Numbered from the stretch's first letter, positions 46,317 through 57,769 are shown. The stretch is 64,000 bases of DNA from Rahnella woolbedingensis (GCF_003602095.1 NZ_RAHH01000012.1:105963-169962); one strand, 5' to 3'. The notes: generated by a model from the letters alone, not told the origin. Numbers and translations are program-made.

Positions 46317-46589
46317 TTACTCAGGTTTCAGCTTTATCAGCGTTTCATGCGCGAACTGCTGTTTCAGTTCCTGCTTGCTTTTAGTGACGATCTGCCCGTC
46401 GGTGCCGATGCTCATATGCTGGGCATCCACGTTGTGACGCGACTGATACAGCATGACGGCCTGCAGGCTGTGCTCTTTCTGTTCCGGCGTCAGCGCCACA
46501 CCATCTGGCCACTTACCAAGTTCCACGGCCTGCACCAGACGTGCATAGATTTCCGGCGTCATTACATCAATGAGTTGATTAATTTCCAT
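46317..46589 (-). CDS. yeaC: YeaC-like protein (DUF1315)
   Basis: This 90-residue soluble protein follows YeaC (MTPEIYARLVQAVELGKWPDGVALTPEQKE, then QSRHNVDAQHM). Function unknown. It lies downstream of msrB with a perfect palindrome between them, the same order as in E. coli. Confidence 0.92.
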   Translation of the reverse strand: MEINQLIDVMTPEIYARLVQAVELGKWPDGVALTPEQKEHSLQAVMLYQSRHNVDAQHMSIGTDGQIVTKSKQELKQQFAHETLIKLKPE

Positions 46590-46612
46590 CTGACTGAGCC
46601 CTCAGCTCCACG

Positions 46613-46640
46613 CTATTATTCAAAAGGTTTTGAATAATAG
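46613..46640. promoter_or_regulatory. Perfect palindrome between msrB and yeaC
   Basis: CTATTATTCAAAA and TTTTGAATAATAG form 13-bp perfect arms separated by only GG. Two bases leave too tight a loop for an ideal RNA hairpin, and no T-run follows, so a protein-binding operator or yeaC promoter-proximal element is as likely as an RNA structure. Confidence 0.5.
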
Positions 46641-46686
46641 CTGAATCGATTTTGTCGGGTAGATTACATCGCACTTTCACGACTCT

Positions 46687-47100
46687 CTAGCCGGCGGTTT
46701 TATCGCCACTCTGACCATCAGTAAAACGCATTGAGGCCGAATTCACACAGTAACGTTCGCCTGTCGGCTTAGGACCATCCGGGAAAACATGCCCCAGATG
46801 CGCTTCACAACCCGAACAGCGTATCTCAACGCGTTGCATATTATGCGCTTTATCAGTGAGATATTTAATCGCATCCGGTTGCACCGGCTGATAAAAACTG
46901 GGCCAGCCGCAGCCTGAATCGTATTTGGTATCGGAATAGAACAGCGCGGAACCACAGACGACGCAATGATAAATACCTTCACGGCGGTTATGCAGCAACT
47001 TTCCGGAGAACGGAGGCTCGGTTCCGTGATTCTGCGTGACATAACGTTGAATTTCAGTGAGTTGCTCGAGGGTAGAGGAAGATTCTAATTCAATACTCAT
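46687..47100 (-). CDS. msrB: Methionine-R-sulfoxide reductase MsrB
   Basis: This 137-residue SelR-domain enzyme reduces methionine-R-sulfoxide in proteins. Zinc cysteines are in CVVCGSALF and [11 protein letters not shown]. The catalytic Cys is in [11 protein letters not shown] near residue 118. It is divergent from gapA, conserved with E. coli. Confidence 0.96.
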   Translation of the reverse strand: MSIELESSSTLEQLTEIQRYVTQNHGTEPPFSGKLLHNRREGIYHCVVCGSALFYSDTKYDSGCGWPSFYQPVQPDAIKYLTDKAHNMQRVEIRCSGCEAHLGHVFPDGPKPTGERYCVNSASMRFTDGQSGDKTAG

Positions 47101-47225
47101 GTTTATCGTTCTCTGACGAATATAAAAATCAACTAAAATAACAGTTTATAATAACAAAAAATTAACAACAGGTCTGCCCCTTTTGACCTAAACTGTATGG
47201 CATCAGCGTTACCTGACTCGCAACT

Positions 47226-47241
47226 TGTGATGGCGATCACA
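47226..47241. promoter_or_regulatory. CRP-binding site upstream of gapA
   Basis: TGTGATGGCGATCACA is a perfect match to TGTGA-N6-TCACA. It lies about 220 bases before the gapA start, in the divergent msrB-gapA region of 350 bases. E. coli gapA has a CRP-dependent promoter, so this is well founded. Confidence 0.85.
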
Positions 47242-47378
47242 CTCCTGACCTTCCGGTACTTTATATTCAGTTTTTCGCCCCCATGTGGTTGTAAGCCGAT
47301 TAAGAAAACGGAACGTGCAATAAGCGAGCAATAGTAGGTCGTCGCTTTGACTTACAGCAATAATTGACACGATTCCGC

Positions 47379-47406
47379 TTGACGCTCAGCAAGGTTTTTG
47401 TAATTT
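47379..47406 (+). promoter_or_regulatory. Candidate gapA proximal promoter
   Basis: TTGACG (47379-47384), a 16-base spacer and TAATTT (47401-47406) lie 45 bases before the gapA ATG. The leader from here to the start codon closely follows the E. coli gapA leader, including GCTGGTGGAATAT ahead of the ATG. Confidence 0.55.
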
Positions 47407-47438
47407 TACAACCAACCTTTTATTCACTAAAAAAATAG

Positions 47439-48449
<1,011 letters not shown>

Positions 48450-48473
48450 TTGGCAATGTGAATGAACTGATTG

Positions 48474-48498
48474 AAGGGCGACGCAAGTCGCCCTTTTG
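48474..48498 (+). terminator. Terminator after gapA
   Basis: AAGGGCGAC / GTCGCCCTT with loop GCAA and a TTTTG tail, 25 bases past the stop. Confidence 0.9.
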
Positions 48499-48616
48499 CT
48501 TTCTGTCGGTTGCACTTTTTTATCAGCACATGAGTGCGGTCAAACAGTTGAGTTGGGTTCATGTGTAGTCTTGGTTCTAAATCTTAGAAGTTTTAACCCT
48601 GACAGGACTTTAGATA

Positions 48617-49486
48617 ATGACAGAACAACTTTTTTCTCTCCCGGTCGTAAACCAGATCACCACCTCCGTCAGCCAGCGTCTTATCGACGAACTGCCGGTG
48701 CTTGTTGTTTCCCATCCGAAAGTTCGTGCTGCTATTGCCCTGCAAGGCGCGCATCTGCTGTCATGGCAGCCTGAAGGCGAAGAGCCTGTATTGTGGATGA
48801 GCAGCGCCAGTGCATTTAAAGAAGGCGTCGCTATTCGTGGCGGTATCCCGATTTGCTGGCCGTGGTTCGGTCCGGCAGGCAAACCTTCACACGGTTTCGC
48901 ACGAAACATGGCGTGGGAACTGACTGATCATCAGGAAACTGATGAAGGTGTTGTCCTGACGTTAACGTTGAAAAGCTCTCCTGAAACACTGGCGCTGTGG
49001 CCGCACGAATTTACGCTGACTGCACGCTTCACGCTCGGCGCAACCTGCCATATTGAACTGGAATCTACCGGTGATTTTGAAGCTAACAGCGCCCTTCACA
49101 CCTATTTCAATATCGGTGATATTGCCAGTGTGAATGTCAAAGGCCTGGGCAACAGCTTTATCGATAAAGTCGATGGCGCAAAAGCAAAACAGACCGAAGG
49201 TGACCTGACCTTCACTGGCCAGACTGACCGCATCTATACCCAGCCGCAGTCCACCAGTGAAATCGTGGATCTGGTACTCAAACGCACGCTGGTTATTGCA
49301 CATGAAAATAACTCTGACGTTGTTGCCTGGAACCCGGGTTCTGAATTGTCTGTCAGCATGGCGGATATGCCGGATGACGGTTACAAAACCATGGTCTGTG
49401 TTGAAACCGCGCAGGTTTCAGACAAGCACGTCTCCACGCATGCCGCACCGGCGCGCCTGGCGGTGACGTTCTCTGTCCGCAAGTAA
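48617..49486 (+). CDS. yeaD: Aldose-1-epimerase-like protein YeaD (hexose-6-phosphate 1-epimerase)
   Basis: This 289-residue galactose-mutarotase-fold protein has RGGIPICWPWFGP (about residues 74-86), HGFARNMAWEL and the late NPGSELSVSMADMPDDGYKTMVCVE block, typical of YeaD/YMR099C-type glucose-6-phosphate 1-epimerases. It follows gapA as in E. coli, with its own short intergenic region. Confidence 0.94.
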   Translation: MTEQLFSLPVVNQITTSVSQRLIDELPVLVVSHPKVRAAIALQGAHLLSWQPEGEEPVLWMSSASAFKEGVAIRGGIPICWPWFGPAGKPSHGFARNMAWELTDHQETDEGVVLTLTLKSSPETLALWPHEFTLTARFTLGATCHIELESTGDFEANSALHTYFNIGDIASVNVKGLGNSFIDKVDGAKAKQTEGDLTFTGQTDRIYTQPQSTSEIVDLVLKRTLVIAHENNSDVVAWNPGSELSVSMADMPDDGYKTMVCVETAQVSDKHVSTHAAPARLAVTFSVRK

Positions 49487-49520
49487 GTTATGTCGCAGCG
49501 GTGATGCTGCATATATGACT

Positions 49521-49545
49521 AAGGGGCCAAAAGGCCCCTTTTCGC
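49521..49545. terminator. Terminator between yeaD and yeaE
   Basis: AAGGGGCC / GGCCCCTT with loop AAAA and a short T-run lies between convergent genes. Confidence 0.88.
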
Positions 49546-49574
49546 TGTCTGATTTAGGCAAAGAATGGCAGATT

Positions 49575-50429
49575 TCAGACCATATCCAGCGGCATTTTAT
49601 GATTCGGTGCCGGAAACGCAGCGTCAATTTGTGCGATTTCTTCATCACTCAGGCTAAGCATCATTGCAGCGGCATTATCTTTTATATGCTGCGGCTGAAC
49701 GGCCTTCGGGATCGCAATCACGTGACCCGAACGGATCACCCACGCCAGCGCAATTTGCGAACTGGTCACTCCCCGCTCCTTCGCAATGTTCTGCATCACC
49801 GGCGCGGTCAGGACATCGTGGCGTAATTTTCCGGCCTGTGCCAGCGGGCAATAGGCCATTACCGGCACGCCATGTTCTTCGCTCCACGGCAGCAGATCGA
49901 ATTCAATGCCACGGGCAGCGGCGTGATACAGCACCTGATTGGTCATACAGTGTTCGCCACCGGGGATTTTCCACAGCGCCTGCATGTCGTCAGTGTCGAG
50001 ATTAGAAACTCCCCAGCGACGGATTTTGCCTGATTGCTGTAGTTTCTCCATCGCGGCGACAGTGTCATGTAGCGCAATCGAACCACGCCAGTGCAACAGG
50101 TACAGGTCTATACAATCAGTTTGAAGCCTTTTGAGACTTTGCTCGCAGGCCGCGATGGCTTTCGCGCCACCGGCATTGTGCGGATAGACTTTTGATACCA
50201 GAAACACGTCATCTCGCCGCCCTGCTATCGCTTCCCCAACTACCCTTTCCGCTCCTCCGTCCGCATATATTTCTGCGGTATCGATCAGGCTCATACCGGC
50301 ATCCAGCCCTTGTTTTAATGCATTCACTTCAGAGCGAAATTCACTGTTTCGCTCCCCCATATACCAGGTGCCTTGTCCGATTGCGGGTACGGTTGTGCCA
50401 TCAGGCAGTTGTACGGTCTTCGCTTTCAT
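49575..50429 (-). CDS. yeaE: Aldo-keto reductase YeaE (methylglyoxal reductase type)
   Basis: This 284-residue NADPH-dependent aldo-keto reductase shows its catalytic tetrad: Asp and Tyr in SLIDTAEIYADGGAE, Lys in VFLVSKVYP and His in LYLLHWRG. The C-terminal IPKAVQPQHIKDN supplies the cofactor-binding loop. In E. coli YeaE reduces methylglyoxal. Convergent with yeaD, same order as E. coli. Confidence 0.94.
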   Translation of the reverse strand: MKAKTVQLPDGTTVPAIGQGTWYMGERNSEFRSEVNALKQGLDAGMSLIDTAEIYADGGAERVVGEAIAGRRDDVFLVSKVYPHNAGGAKAIAACEQSLKRLQTDCIDLYLLHWRGSIALHDTVAAMEKLQQSGKIRRWGVSNLDTDDMQALWKIPGGEHCMTNQVLYHAAARGIEFDLLPWSEEHGVPVMAYCPLAQAGKLRHDVLTAPVMQNIAKERGVTSSQIALAWVIRSGHVIAIPKAVQPQHIKDNAAAMMLSLSDEEIAQIDAAFPAPNHKMPLDMV

Positions 50430-50548
50430 CTGTTTCCTCCGGTCGGGTCGTGACTCTTAATGAAGATAATGTGGATGAACTATAAATGTGCAAATGGGGC
50501 GAAACGCCCCATTACTGTGCAGCATAAGCACCTGAAGGGTGCAATGCA

Positions 50549-51298
50549 TCAGAAGGTGTAAGTGACACCTGTCCACAACACACCCGTCCAGTCTTTTTCA
50601 ATGATCGGGCTGTCGGTCACTTCACTGGCCAGACGCAGATAACGGCCAGTCACGAAGCCCTGCCAGTCCGCGGTGAAGTTGTATTTCGCGGAGACTTCAA
50701 CATACGGGCTGAAACTGTCATCCGGTGAATAGCTGTGGAATCCGCTGCGACGGGATTCGTCTTTGGTCACGCCGTAGTAGTACTGGTTGAGGTTCGAGCT
50801 GAACCAGGTCACACCAACGCCCGGAACCACGGCCCAGTTAGCCCCTTTAATCGCATATAAATAGCTCAGATCCGCGGTCATACCGTTGCTGGTATCGAGC
50901 GTATCGGCGTTGAAGGCAGCACGGATGGTACCCCACTCGGCGTTGTGCGAATAAGCCAGACCCGCCATCAACGTTGAATGACGTTTATCGAGGCGCTTCA
51001 TGCGCTTATCGTCGCTGTCACTTGGGTCAAAGCTTAACGGGAAGTAGCTCGCCGTCACGCTGAATTTGTTGGCATCGTCATTCCACAGATAGTAGCCCGC
51101 CATCAGCGTGTGGAAGTAGAAATCATCATTATCGTAATTGATGATCGGCACCGGATAGACGTGGTCGTTATCTCCACGATACGGATCCGGAGCAACCAGA
51201 GCAGATGCACCTAACTGCCATGTCCCTGCAACGGCAGCATGGCTGCAAATCACTGCCGCGCCAGCGATGGACAGTGTTTTTATAAACGAAATTTTCAT
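50549..51298 (-). CDS. mipA: MltA-interacting outer membrane protein MipA (OmpV family)
   Basis: This 249-residue outer-membrane beta-barrel has a signal peptide (ends AAVAG near residue 25), strands alternating aromatic residues and a terminal GVTYTF with the C-terminal Phe expected for BAM insertion. MipA is described as a scaffold linking the lytic transglycosylase MltA to PBP1B. Hairpins AATGGGGCG/CGCCCCATT (50493-50513) and GCACC/GGTGC (about 50528-50543) lie downstream. Confidence 0.93.
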   Translation of the reverse strand: MKISFIKTLSIAGAAVICSHAAVAGTWQLGASALVAPDPYRGDNDHVYPVPIINYDNDDFYFHTLMAGYYLWNDDANKFSVTASYFPLSFDPSDSDDKRMKRLDKRHSTLMAGLAYSHNAEWGTIRAAFNADTLDTSNGMTADLSYLYAIKGANWAVVPGVGVTWFSSNLNQYYYGVTKDESRRSGFHSYSPDDSFSPYVEVSAKYNFTADWQGFVTGRYLRLASEVTDSPIIEKDWTGVLWTGVTYTF

Positions 51299-51678
51299 TG
51301 CTTATTTCCATTAAGTAAAAAAAACGCCGTTAGTTTAAATGAAGCATAAACGAAGCGCTTAGCTTTTCTCGTTCTTGAAAAAGACTTACCCGAAAAAATC
51401 GGGCGGATCGCACAATTTATATGCAAAATATGAAATAAAAATGACTAAAGAAATAACTTCCGCTCTGCAGAGCACGCCCTGTAAGGCTTTTCAGAGCATT
51501 CGATACAACTGAGTCATTGATATGACTTAAAAAACGGCAAAGCCATAGAGGAAATTTTCTTAATGCCAAACTACGCTTATAAATAGATGAAAGACTTAGC
51601 CTGAACAGTCGCCCGTCCCACCGAGTCACGACAGTTTACAAAGCATCGTTACTGTCAGCGTCAAAGGGGTTCTGCAAG

Positions 51679-51695
51679 TTGGCATAAGGGTTGCT
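51679..51695 (+). promoter_or_regulatory. Sigma-54 promoter of yeaGH
   Basis: TTGGCATAAGGGTTGCT has the invariant GG (51681-51682) and GC (51693-51694) exactly 10 bases apart and matches TGGCAY-N5-TTGC well. It lies about 138 bases before the yeaG ATG. E. coli yeaG is induced by nitrogen starvation through NtrC, so the element fits. The rest of 51299-51678 holds no gene I can support; I found no convincing NtrC dyad by eye. Confidence 0.8.
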
Positions 51696-51832
51696 GTATT
51701 TCAGGTGGGAGATCTTTCTTCCGGGAGCGCTGAAAAAAGCTCTCATTAACCTGTGCGTTACCCAAGTCGTTGGAATTACAGCAAGGTGGTGGTTCCAGAG
51801 ATAAAGGTAAAATAACGAAGGACGGGCATCGT

Positions 51833-53767
51833 ATGAACATATTTGACCACTATCGCCAGCGCTATGAGGCTGCCAAGGACGAAGAGTTCACACTGCAGGA
51901 ATTTCTTACCATTGCACGGCAAGATCGCAGTGCTTATGTCAATGCGGCGGAACGTCTGTTGATGGCAATCGGTGAACCAGTGATGGTAGATACCGCGCTT
52001 GAACCACGCCTGTCGCGTTTATTCTCGAACCGTGTTGTTGCACGCTACCCTGCATTTGAAGAGTTTTACGGCATGGAAGAGGCTATCGAACAGATTGTCT
52101 CCTACCTGAAACACGCCGCGCAGGGACTGGAAGAAAAGAAACAAATCCTCTATTTACTGGGCCCGGTGGGTGGCGGTAAATCGTCACTGGCCGAACGGCT
52201 GAAATCCCTGATGCAACGTGTACCGATTTATGTGCTGAGCGCCAACGGCGAACGCAGCCCGGTAAACGATCATCCTCTGTGTCTGTTTAATCCGCAGGAA
52301 GATGCGCATATTCTCGAAAAAGAATACAACATTCCTCCGCGCTATCTCGGCACCATCATGTCGCCATGGGCGGCAAAACGTCTGCATGAATTTGGCGGCG
52401 ACATCACGAAGTTCAAAGTCGTGAAAGTCTGGCCGTCGATTCTGGAACAAATTGCCATCGCCAAAACTGAACCGGGCGATGAAAACAACCAGGATATCTC
52501 TGCACTGGTCGGGAAAGTGGATATCCGTAAACTGGAAAATCACGCCCAGAACGATCCGGATGCTTATGGTTATTCCGGTGCTCTGTGTCGCGCAAACCAG
52601 GGTGTGATGGAATTCGTCGAGATGTTCAAAGCACCGATTAAAGTGCTGCACCCGTTACTGACTGCCACGCAGGAAGGTAACTACAACGGCACCGAAGGGA
52701 TCTCCGCCCTGCCGTTCAACGGCATTATTCTGGCGCACTCCAACGAATCTGAATGGGTGACGTTCCGTAACAACAAGAATAATGAAGCGTTCCTTGACCG
52801 TGTATACATCGTGAAAGTGCCTTACTGCCTGCGCGTTTCTGAAGAGATGAAAATCTACGACAAACTGCTCAGCAACAGTGAACTGGCCCACGCACCTTGC
52901 GCACCGGGAACCCTGGAAACGCTCGCGCGCTTCTCAATTTTGTCGCGTCTGAAAACGCCTGAAAACTCCAGCAGCTATTCCAAAATGCGGGTTTACGACG
53001 GTGAAAGCCTGAAAGATACCGACCCGAAAGCCAAGTCCTATCAGGAATACCGCGATTATGCGGGCGTGGACGAAGGCATGAACGGGCTGTCGACACGTTT
53101 CGCGTTTAAAATTCTCTCCCGCGTGTTCAACTTTGACCATGTGGAAGTGGCCGCCAACCCGGTTCATCTGTTCTATGTTCTGGAACAGCAAATCGAGCGC
53201 GAACAGTTCCCGCAGGACATCGCTGAAAAATATCTGGAGCACCTGAAAGGCTATCTGATCCCGAAATACGCTGAGTTTATCGGCAAAGAGATCCAGACGG
53301 CTTATCTGGAATCCTATTCAGAATACGGACAAAACATTTTCGACCGTTATGTTACGTACGCTGATTTCTGGATCCAGGATCAGGAATATCGCGACCCGGA
53401 TACCGGACAGTTGTTCGACCGTGAAGCGCTGAATGCTGAGCTGGAGAAAATTGAAAAACCGGCGGGTATCAGCAATCCAAAAGATTTCCGCAACGAAATC
53501 GTCAACTTCGTGCTGCGTGCCCGTGCTAACAACAGCGGCCGCAATCCAAACTGGACCAGTTACGAAAAACTGCGTACGGTCATTGAGAAAAAAATGTTCT
53601 CAAATACCGAGGAATTACTGCCAGTTATCTCGTTTAACGCCAAGACGTCGACCGATGAACAGAAGAAACATGATGATTTTGTCGACAGAATGATGGAGAA
53701 AGGATATACACGCAAACAGGTTCGCCTGCTGTGTGAATGGTATCTGCGCGTAAGAAAATCCTCGTAA
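51833..53767 (+). CDS. yeaG: Serine protein kinase YeaG (PrkA family)
   Basis: This 644-residue PrkA-type kinase has an AAA-like ATPase part with Walker [10 protein letters not shown] (about residues 109-117) and a C-terminal kinase-like region. It is nearly invariant with E. coli YeaG and has the same length. It is linked to starvation and stationary-phase survival. I use the ATG at 51833 (GAAGGA upstream). YeaH follows after 34 bases. Confidence 0.96.
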   Translation: MNIFDHYRQRYEAAKDEEFTLQEFLTIARQDRSAYVNAAERLLMAIGEPVMVDTALEPRLSRLFSNRVVARYPAFEEFYGMEEAIEQIVSYLKHAAQGLEEKKQILYLLGPVGGGKSSLAERLKSLMQRVPIYVLSANGERSPVNDHPLCLFNPQEDAHILEKEYNIPPRYLGTIMSPWAAKRLHEFGGDITKFKVVKVWPSILEQIAIAKTEPGDENNQDISALVGKVDIRKLENHAQNDPDAYGYSGALCRANQGVMEFVEMFKAPIKVLHPLLTATQEGNYNGTEGISALPFNGIILAHSNESEWVTFRNNKNNEAFLDRVYIVKVPYCLRVSEEMKIYDKLLSNSELAHAPCAPGTLETLARFSILSRLKTPENSSSYSKMRVYDGESLKDTDPKAKSYQEYRDYAGVDEGMNGLSTRFAFKILSRVFNFDHVEVAANPVHLFYVLEQQIEREQFPQDIAEKYLEHLKGYLIPKYAEFIGKEIQTAYLESYSEYGQNIFDRYVTYADFWIQDQEYRDPDTGQLFDREALNAELEKIEKPAGISNPKDFRNEIVNFVLRARANNSGRNPNWTSYEKLRTVIEKKMFSNTEELLPVISFNAKTSTDEQKKHDDFVDRMMEKGYTRKQVRLLCEWYLRVRKSS

Positions 53768-53801
53768 CAGAGGATCGTTGGCAACGTCGTTTGGGGGAAA
53801 T

Positions 53802-55076
53802 ATGACGTATTTCATTGACCGACGGCTGAATGGCAAAAACAAAAGCGCGGTGAACCGCCAGCGCTTTTTGCGCCGCTATAAGTCGCAAATCAAACAGTCG
53901 ATTGCCGAGGCCATCAACAAGCGTTCGGTTACCGACGTGGACAGCGGGGAGTCGGTTTCGATCCCCAATGCTGATATCAACGAACCCATGTTTCATCAGG
54001 GTCGCGGTGGCTTACGCCACCGTGTTCACCCCGGCAATGACCACTTTGTGCAGAATGACCGTATCGAACGACCGCAAGGGGGCGGTGGCGGCGGCAGTGG
54101 TCAGGGCGAAGCCAGTCAGGACGGTGAAGGCGAAGATGAGTTTTCATTCCAGATCTCCAAAGACGAATATCTCGATCTGTTGTTTGAAGATCTGGCGCTG
54201 CCTAACCTGCGTAAAAACCAGCATAAACAGCTGAACGAATACAAAACCCACCGCTCCGGTTATACGTCTAACGGCGTGCCGGCCAATATCAGTGTGGTTC
54301 GCTCTTTGCAAAACTCGCTGGCACGCCGTACGGCGATGACCGCGGGTAAAAAACGGGAGCTGCGTGAGCTGGAATCGACGCTGACCGAGGTCGAGCACAG
54401 TGAACCGGCACAGTTACTCGAAGAAGAACGGCTGCGCAAAGAAATTGCTGAGTTGCGGGCGAAAATCGCGAAAACACCGTTCATTGATACCTTCGATTTA
54501 CGCTATCGCAACTACGAACGTCGCCCCGAGCCTTCAAGTCAGGCGGTGATGTTCTGTCTGATGGATGTCTCCGGTTCTATGGATCAGGCAACCAAAGACA
54601 TGGCCAAACGTTTCTATATCCTGCTCTATTTGTTCCTGAGCAGAACCTATAAAAACGTCGATGTGGTCTATATCCGTCACCATACACAGGCGAAAGAAGT
54701 GGATGAACAGGAGTTCTTCTACTCGCAGGAAACCGGCGGGACCATCGTTTCGAGCGCACTGAAACTGATGGATGACGTCATTAAGGAACGCTACGATCCG
54801 GCGCAGTGGAATATTTATGCCGCACAGGCCTCCGATGGCGATAACTGGGCTGACGACTCCCCTCTTTGCCACCAGCTTCTGGCACAGAAGATCTTGCCGA
54901 TGGTGCGTTATTACAGCTACATCGAAATCACCCGACGCGCCCACCAGACGCTGTGGCGTGAATACGAAGTATTACAGGAGAAATTCGATAATTTCGCCAT
55001 GCAGCATATCCGCGAACAGGAGGATATTTATCCGGTATTCAGGGAGCTTTTTCATAAGCAAGTCCAGGACCACTAA
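53802..55076 (+). CDS. yeaH: YeaH (YhbH/DUF444 family, vWA domain)
   Basis: This 424-residue partner of YeaG has a basic N terminus ([12 protein letters not shown]), a Gly-rich flexible stretch near residue 90 and a C-terminal von Willebrand A domain with the metal-site motif DVSGSMDQ (about residue 250). It co-occurs with PrkA-type kinases and SpoVR proteins across bacteria; ycgB, the SpoVR homologue, is 7 kb to the right. The ATG at 53802 has a strong GGGGGA site. Confidence 0.95.
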   Translation: MTYFIDRRLNGKNKSAVNRQRFLRRYKSQIKQSIAEAINKRSVTDVDSGESVSIPNADINEPMFHQGRGGLRHRVHPGNDHFVQNDRIERPQGGGGGGSGQGEASQDGEGEDEFSFQISKDEYLDLLFEDLALPNLRKNQHKQLNEYKTHRSGYTSNGVPANISVVRSLQNSLARRTAMTAGKKRELRELESTLTEVEHSEPAQLLEEERLRKEIAELRAKIAKTPFIDTFDLRYRNYERRPEPSSQAVMFCLMDVSGSMDQATKDMAKRFYILLYLFLSRTYKNVDVVYIRHHTQAKEVDEQEFFYSQETGGTIVSSALKLMDDVIKERYDPAQWNIYAAQASDGDNWADDSPLCHQLLAQKILPMVRYYSYIEITRRAHQTLWREYEVLQEKFDNFAMQHIREQEDIYPVFRELFHKQVQDH

Positions 55077-55229
55077 TGTTTAGCCTTTGAAAACAGCGGA
55101 TTATTTATTAATGAACCGCTGTTTTTTTATCTCTAACAAAACTTCATCAGACTTGGGGTATTTTTTGAAATACAGTCTAAACTTCAGGAGAGCAAAGCAA
55201 TGACTTACCTCTACAAAAGGATGCTGTAT

Positions 55230-55523
55230 ATGAAAAAAATTACTTTAGCTACTACCCTGCTTATTTCTGCCTTTTCTTTCAGTGCATTGGCTGCTGAACA
55301 AGTCTCTAAGGAAGAAGTCGAACACTATAAACTGGTAAAAATCGACAACATCAAAGTGGCAGAATCCGGCGGAAAAGTCGGTTCTCCAAGTGAGTTGCAC
55401 GAGGAGTTGTCAAAAATGGCGGATGAGAAAGGCGGTAAATATTACCATATCATCGCCGCTGGCCAGAAAGGCCCGAATTTTGAAGCGATCGCCACGGTAT
55501 ATAAAGACGCAGAGAAAAAGTAG
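55230..55523 (+). CDS. DUF1471 (BhsA/McbA/YdgH-type) periplasmic protein
   Basis: This 97-residue small exported protein has a signal peptide ending ALAAE. The mature DUF1471 domain (YKLVKIDNIKVAESGGKVGSPSELHEELSKMADEKGGKYYHIIAA) is the family that includes stress- and biofilm-linked BhsA, McbA and YjfN/YdgH. I use the ATG at 55230, with AAAGGA about ten bases upstream. Which paralogue it corresponds to is not clear. Confidence 0.87.
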   Translation: MKKITLATTLLISAFSFSALAAEQVSKEEVEHYKLVKIDNIKVAESGGKVGSPSELHEELSKMADEKGGKYYHIIAAGQKGPNFEAIATVYKDAEKK

Positions 55524-55540
55524 CTGCTCAGAAATAACCA

Positions 55541-55569
55541 AACCACGCCGGGTGCGTGGTTTTTTTTAT
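55541..55569 (+). terminator. Terminator after the DUF1471 gene
   Basis: AACCACGC / GCGTGGTT with a 4-5-base loop and a T-run, about 20 bases past the stop codon. Confidence 0.88.
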
Positions 55570-55598
55570 CAGAAGAAGCTAACCTTAAAATAATCCAA

Positions 55599-55634
55599 AA
55601 AAAAAGCCAGAGGCATATTTCCTCTGGCTTTTTC
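55599..55634. terminator. Second terminator, mainly for ydiY
   Basis: AAAAAGCCAGAGG / CCTCTGGCTTTTT with a 7-base loop and A/T flanks works on both strands and sits just past the ydiY stop. Confidence 0.92.
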
Positions 55635-55656
55635 GTATTATTTCCCGGACGGGAAA

Positions 55657-56421
55657 TTACATGCCATACACCAGGTTTACAGACGTCACCGTATCGGTTT
55701 TATCCGGCGCGCTGGCTGGTGGTTTGGTGTTATAGGTTACGTCATACGCCACTTTCAGCGAGAAGTGGGAGTTGATCGCAACGGTCAGCGCAGTTTCTGA
55801 GTTCAGCGTGGTTTCGTCGTTAGCTAAAACAGAAACGCCCTGCGTGAAGCGTGCAGTGTCGCTTATCTGGTAACCGTAAGTGCCTGAGGCGTAAGCCAGA
55901 GCACGGGTGGTGTTCCCGCCTTGTTCGAACTCATCATGACGAACACCAGGACCGGCTTCCAGGTTCAGCGTGTGCACCGGACCGCTCCAGATCTGACGAC
56001 CATAACCCAGTGTACCGACTGTACGTGAACGGTAACCGTTATAACGGTCGCTCAGCCAGCTGCCCTGACCGAACACATAGTTCGCGTTATCCAGGTTATA
56101 ACGGGTACGGCCACCGGCCTGATACTTCTCGGATGAACGCACACCGGAAGAAGATGTGTTACGCGCAGAACCCCACAGGCTGTAAGCCGTGTTGGTATCA
56201 AACCAGGTCATGGTGGTATCAGCATTCAGCGTGGAGTTGCTGGTGTTACCAGTTTGCGCGCTGTAACCCGCCTGAACATTGCCCTCGAAAGGCTTTTTCG
56301 CCTGAGCAGGGTCATCTAACGCAGTGAAGATGGTGGTGTCTGCAAGGCTAGAGATACTAAACAGCGCTGCACCACATACGATGGCACAAGCTGGTAAACG
56401 ACGTACAACCCGAAAAAACAT
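55657..56421 (-). CDS. ydiY: YdiY-like outer membrane protein (DUF481)
   Basis: This 254-residue protein has a signal peptide (ends SSLA) and a DUF481 beta-barrel. It includes KKPFEGNVQAGYSAQTGNTSNSTL, the repeated WLSDRYNGYRSR and GPGVRHDEFEQGG segments, and ends NLVYGM. It follows E. coli YdiY along its whole length. Function unknown; acid-inducible membrane protein in E. coli by name. It is divergent from nadE. Confidence 0.92.
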   Translation of the reverse strand: MFFRVVRRLPACAIVCGAALFSISSLADTTIFTALDDPAQAKKPFEGNVQAGYSAQTGNTSNSTLNADTTMTWFDTNTAYSLWGSARNTSSSGVRSSEKYQAGGRTRYNLDNANYVFGQGSWLSDRYNGYRSRTVGTLGYGRQIWSGPVHTLNLEAGPGVRHDEFEQGGNTTRALAYASGTYGYQISDTARFTQGVSVLANDETTLNSETALTVAINSHFSLKVAYDVTYNTKPPASAPDKTDTVTSVNLVYGM

Positions 56422-56889
56422 TTTGTTTCCCCAATAAGACTTAAGGCAAATAACAACATTAAAACCACACGATGTATGCCATTAATTAGGATCCGTTAAT
56501 CAAGCCTGACAACTCCGTTTCGATGGCACATGCATACAAACATTTCTACCGCAACAAATATAACGCACTCAGCCCAGGATATCTTAATAAAGCGGCTTTT
56601 TTAGATAGTTCCGAATGACATATATTTCCAGCAATAGAAACATACGAAATCATTACGTTTCCTTTCATTGATTTCTTATTTCAATGCCGGTTGGTAATAA
56701 CTCATCACGTATCACACTTTACTTCTTTCCTGCCGCTTTGGTTCGAAATGTTGCGAGCCGGCAGCGTACAGATTTCCGCCGAACTCTTCGCTGAATCTTG
56801 TCCTTTTGAGCGATGCGGGGTAGTTTTATCCTGATAACGTCTTATTTTTGCCTCGGGTTCCTCGAAGGCAGCCTTCAGGAGGAGTGGTC

Positions 56890-57720
56890 ATGGCTTTACA
56901 AAAAGAGATTATTCAGGCTCTGCACGTTAAACCGCATATCGATGCCACACAGGAAGTCCGTGTCAGCGTCGATTTTCTCAAAAGTTATCTGCTGGCCCAT
57001 CCGTTCATCAGGACACTGGTGTTGGGTATCAGCGGCGGGCAGGATTCTACTCTCACCGGCAAACTTTGCCAAATGGCAATTAGCGAATTACGCGCAGAAA
57101 CTCATGAAGCCGATTACCAGTTTATCGCCGTGCGTTTGCCTTATGGCGTGCAGGCCGATGAATCCGACTGTCAGGATGCCATCGCGTTCATTCAGCCTGA
57201 TCAGGTTCTGACCGTGAATATCAAGAATGCCGTGCTGGCGAGCGAAGCGACATTGCGTGAAATTGGTATCGAGCTGAGTGATTTTATTAAAGGTAATGAA
57301 AAAGCCCGTGAGCGCATGAAAGCGCAGTACAGCATTGCCGGGATGAAGAAAGGCGTCGTGGCCGGGACTGACCATGCGGCAGAAGCCGTGACCGGATTCT
57401 TCACCAAATACGGCGATGGCGGCACGGACATCAACCCGATTTTCCGTCTGAATAAACGTCAGGGTAAAGCGTTGCTCAAAGAACTGGGCTGCCCGGAACA
57501 TTTGTATACCAAAGCCCCCACGGCGGATCTGGAAGAAAACCGCCCTGCTTTGCCGGATGAAGTCGCACTTGGCGTGACGTACGAGCTGATCGACGATTAT
57601 CTCGAAGGCAAAAAAGTCGACGATAAATATGCTGCGATTATCGAAGGCTGGTACCTGCGCACTGAACACAAACGCCAGCCACCGGTGACGGTGTTTGATG
57701 ATTTCTGGAAGAAAAAATAA
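56890..57720 (+). CDS. nadE: Ammonia-dependent NAD synthetase NadE
   Basis: This 276-residue enzyme makes NAD from deamido-NAD, ATP and ammonia. The ATP-pyrophosphatase P-loop SGGQDS is near residue 47; [25 protein letters not shown] and TEHKRQPP are hallmark segments. No glutaminase domain is present. The ATG at 56890 has a strong GGAGGAG site. The 468-base gap to ydiY (56422-56889) holds no gene I can support. Confidence 0.96.
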   Translation: MALQKEIIQALHVKPHIDATQEVRVSVDFLKSYLLAHPFIRTLVLGISGGQDSTLTGKLCQMAISELRAETHEADYQFIAVRLPYGVQADESDCQDAIAFIQPDQVLTVNIKNAVLASEATLREIGIELSDFIKGNEKARERMKAQYSIAGMKKGVVAGTDHAAEAVTGFFTKYGDGGTDINPIFRLNKRQGKALLKELGCPEHLYTKAPTADLEENRPALPDEVALGVTYELIDDYLEGKKVDDKYAAIIEGWYLRTEHKRQPPVTVFDDFWKKK

Positions 57721-57742
57721 CCCTTCCTGCATCTCTGCGTTA

Positions 57743-57769
57743 ACGGACACTTACGGGTGTCCGTTTTTA
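57743..57769 (+). terminator. Terminator after nadE
   Basis: ACGGACAC / GTGTCCGT with a 6-base loop is followed by TTTTTAT, 22 bases past the stop. Confidence 0.9.

Noticed and set aside
51417..51629. 70-codon minus-strand frame in the mipA-yeaG gap
   Set aside because: No ribosome site, odd composition, and it lies in an AT-rich promoter region.
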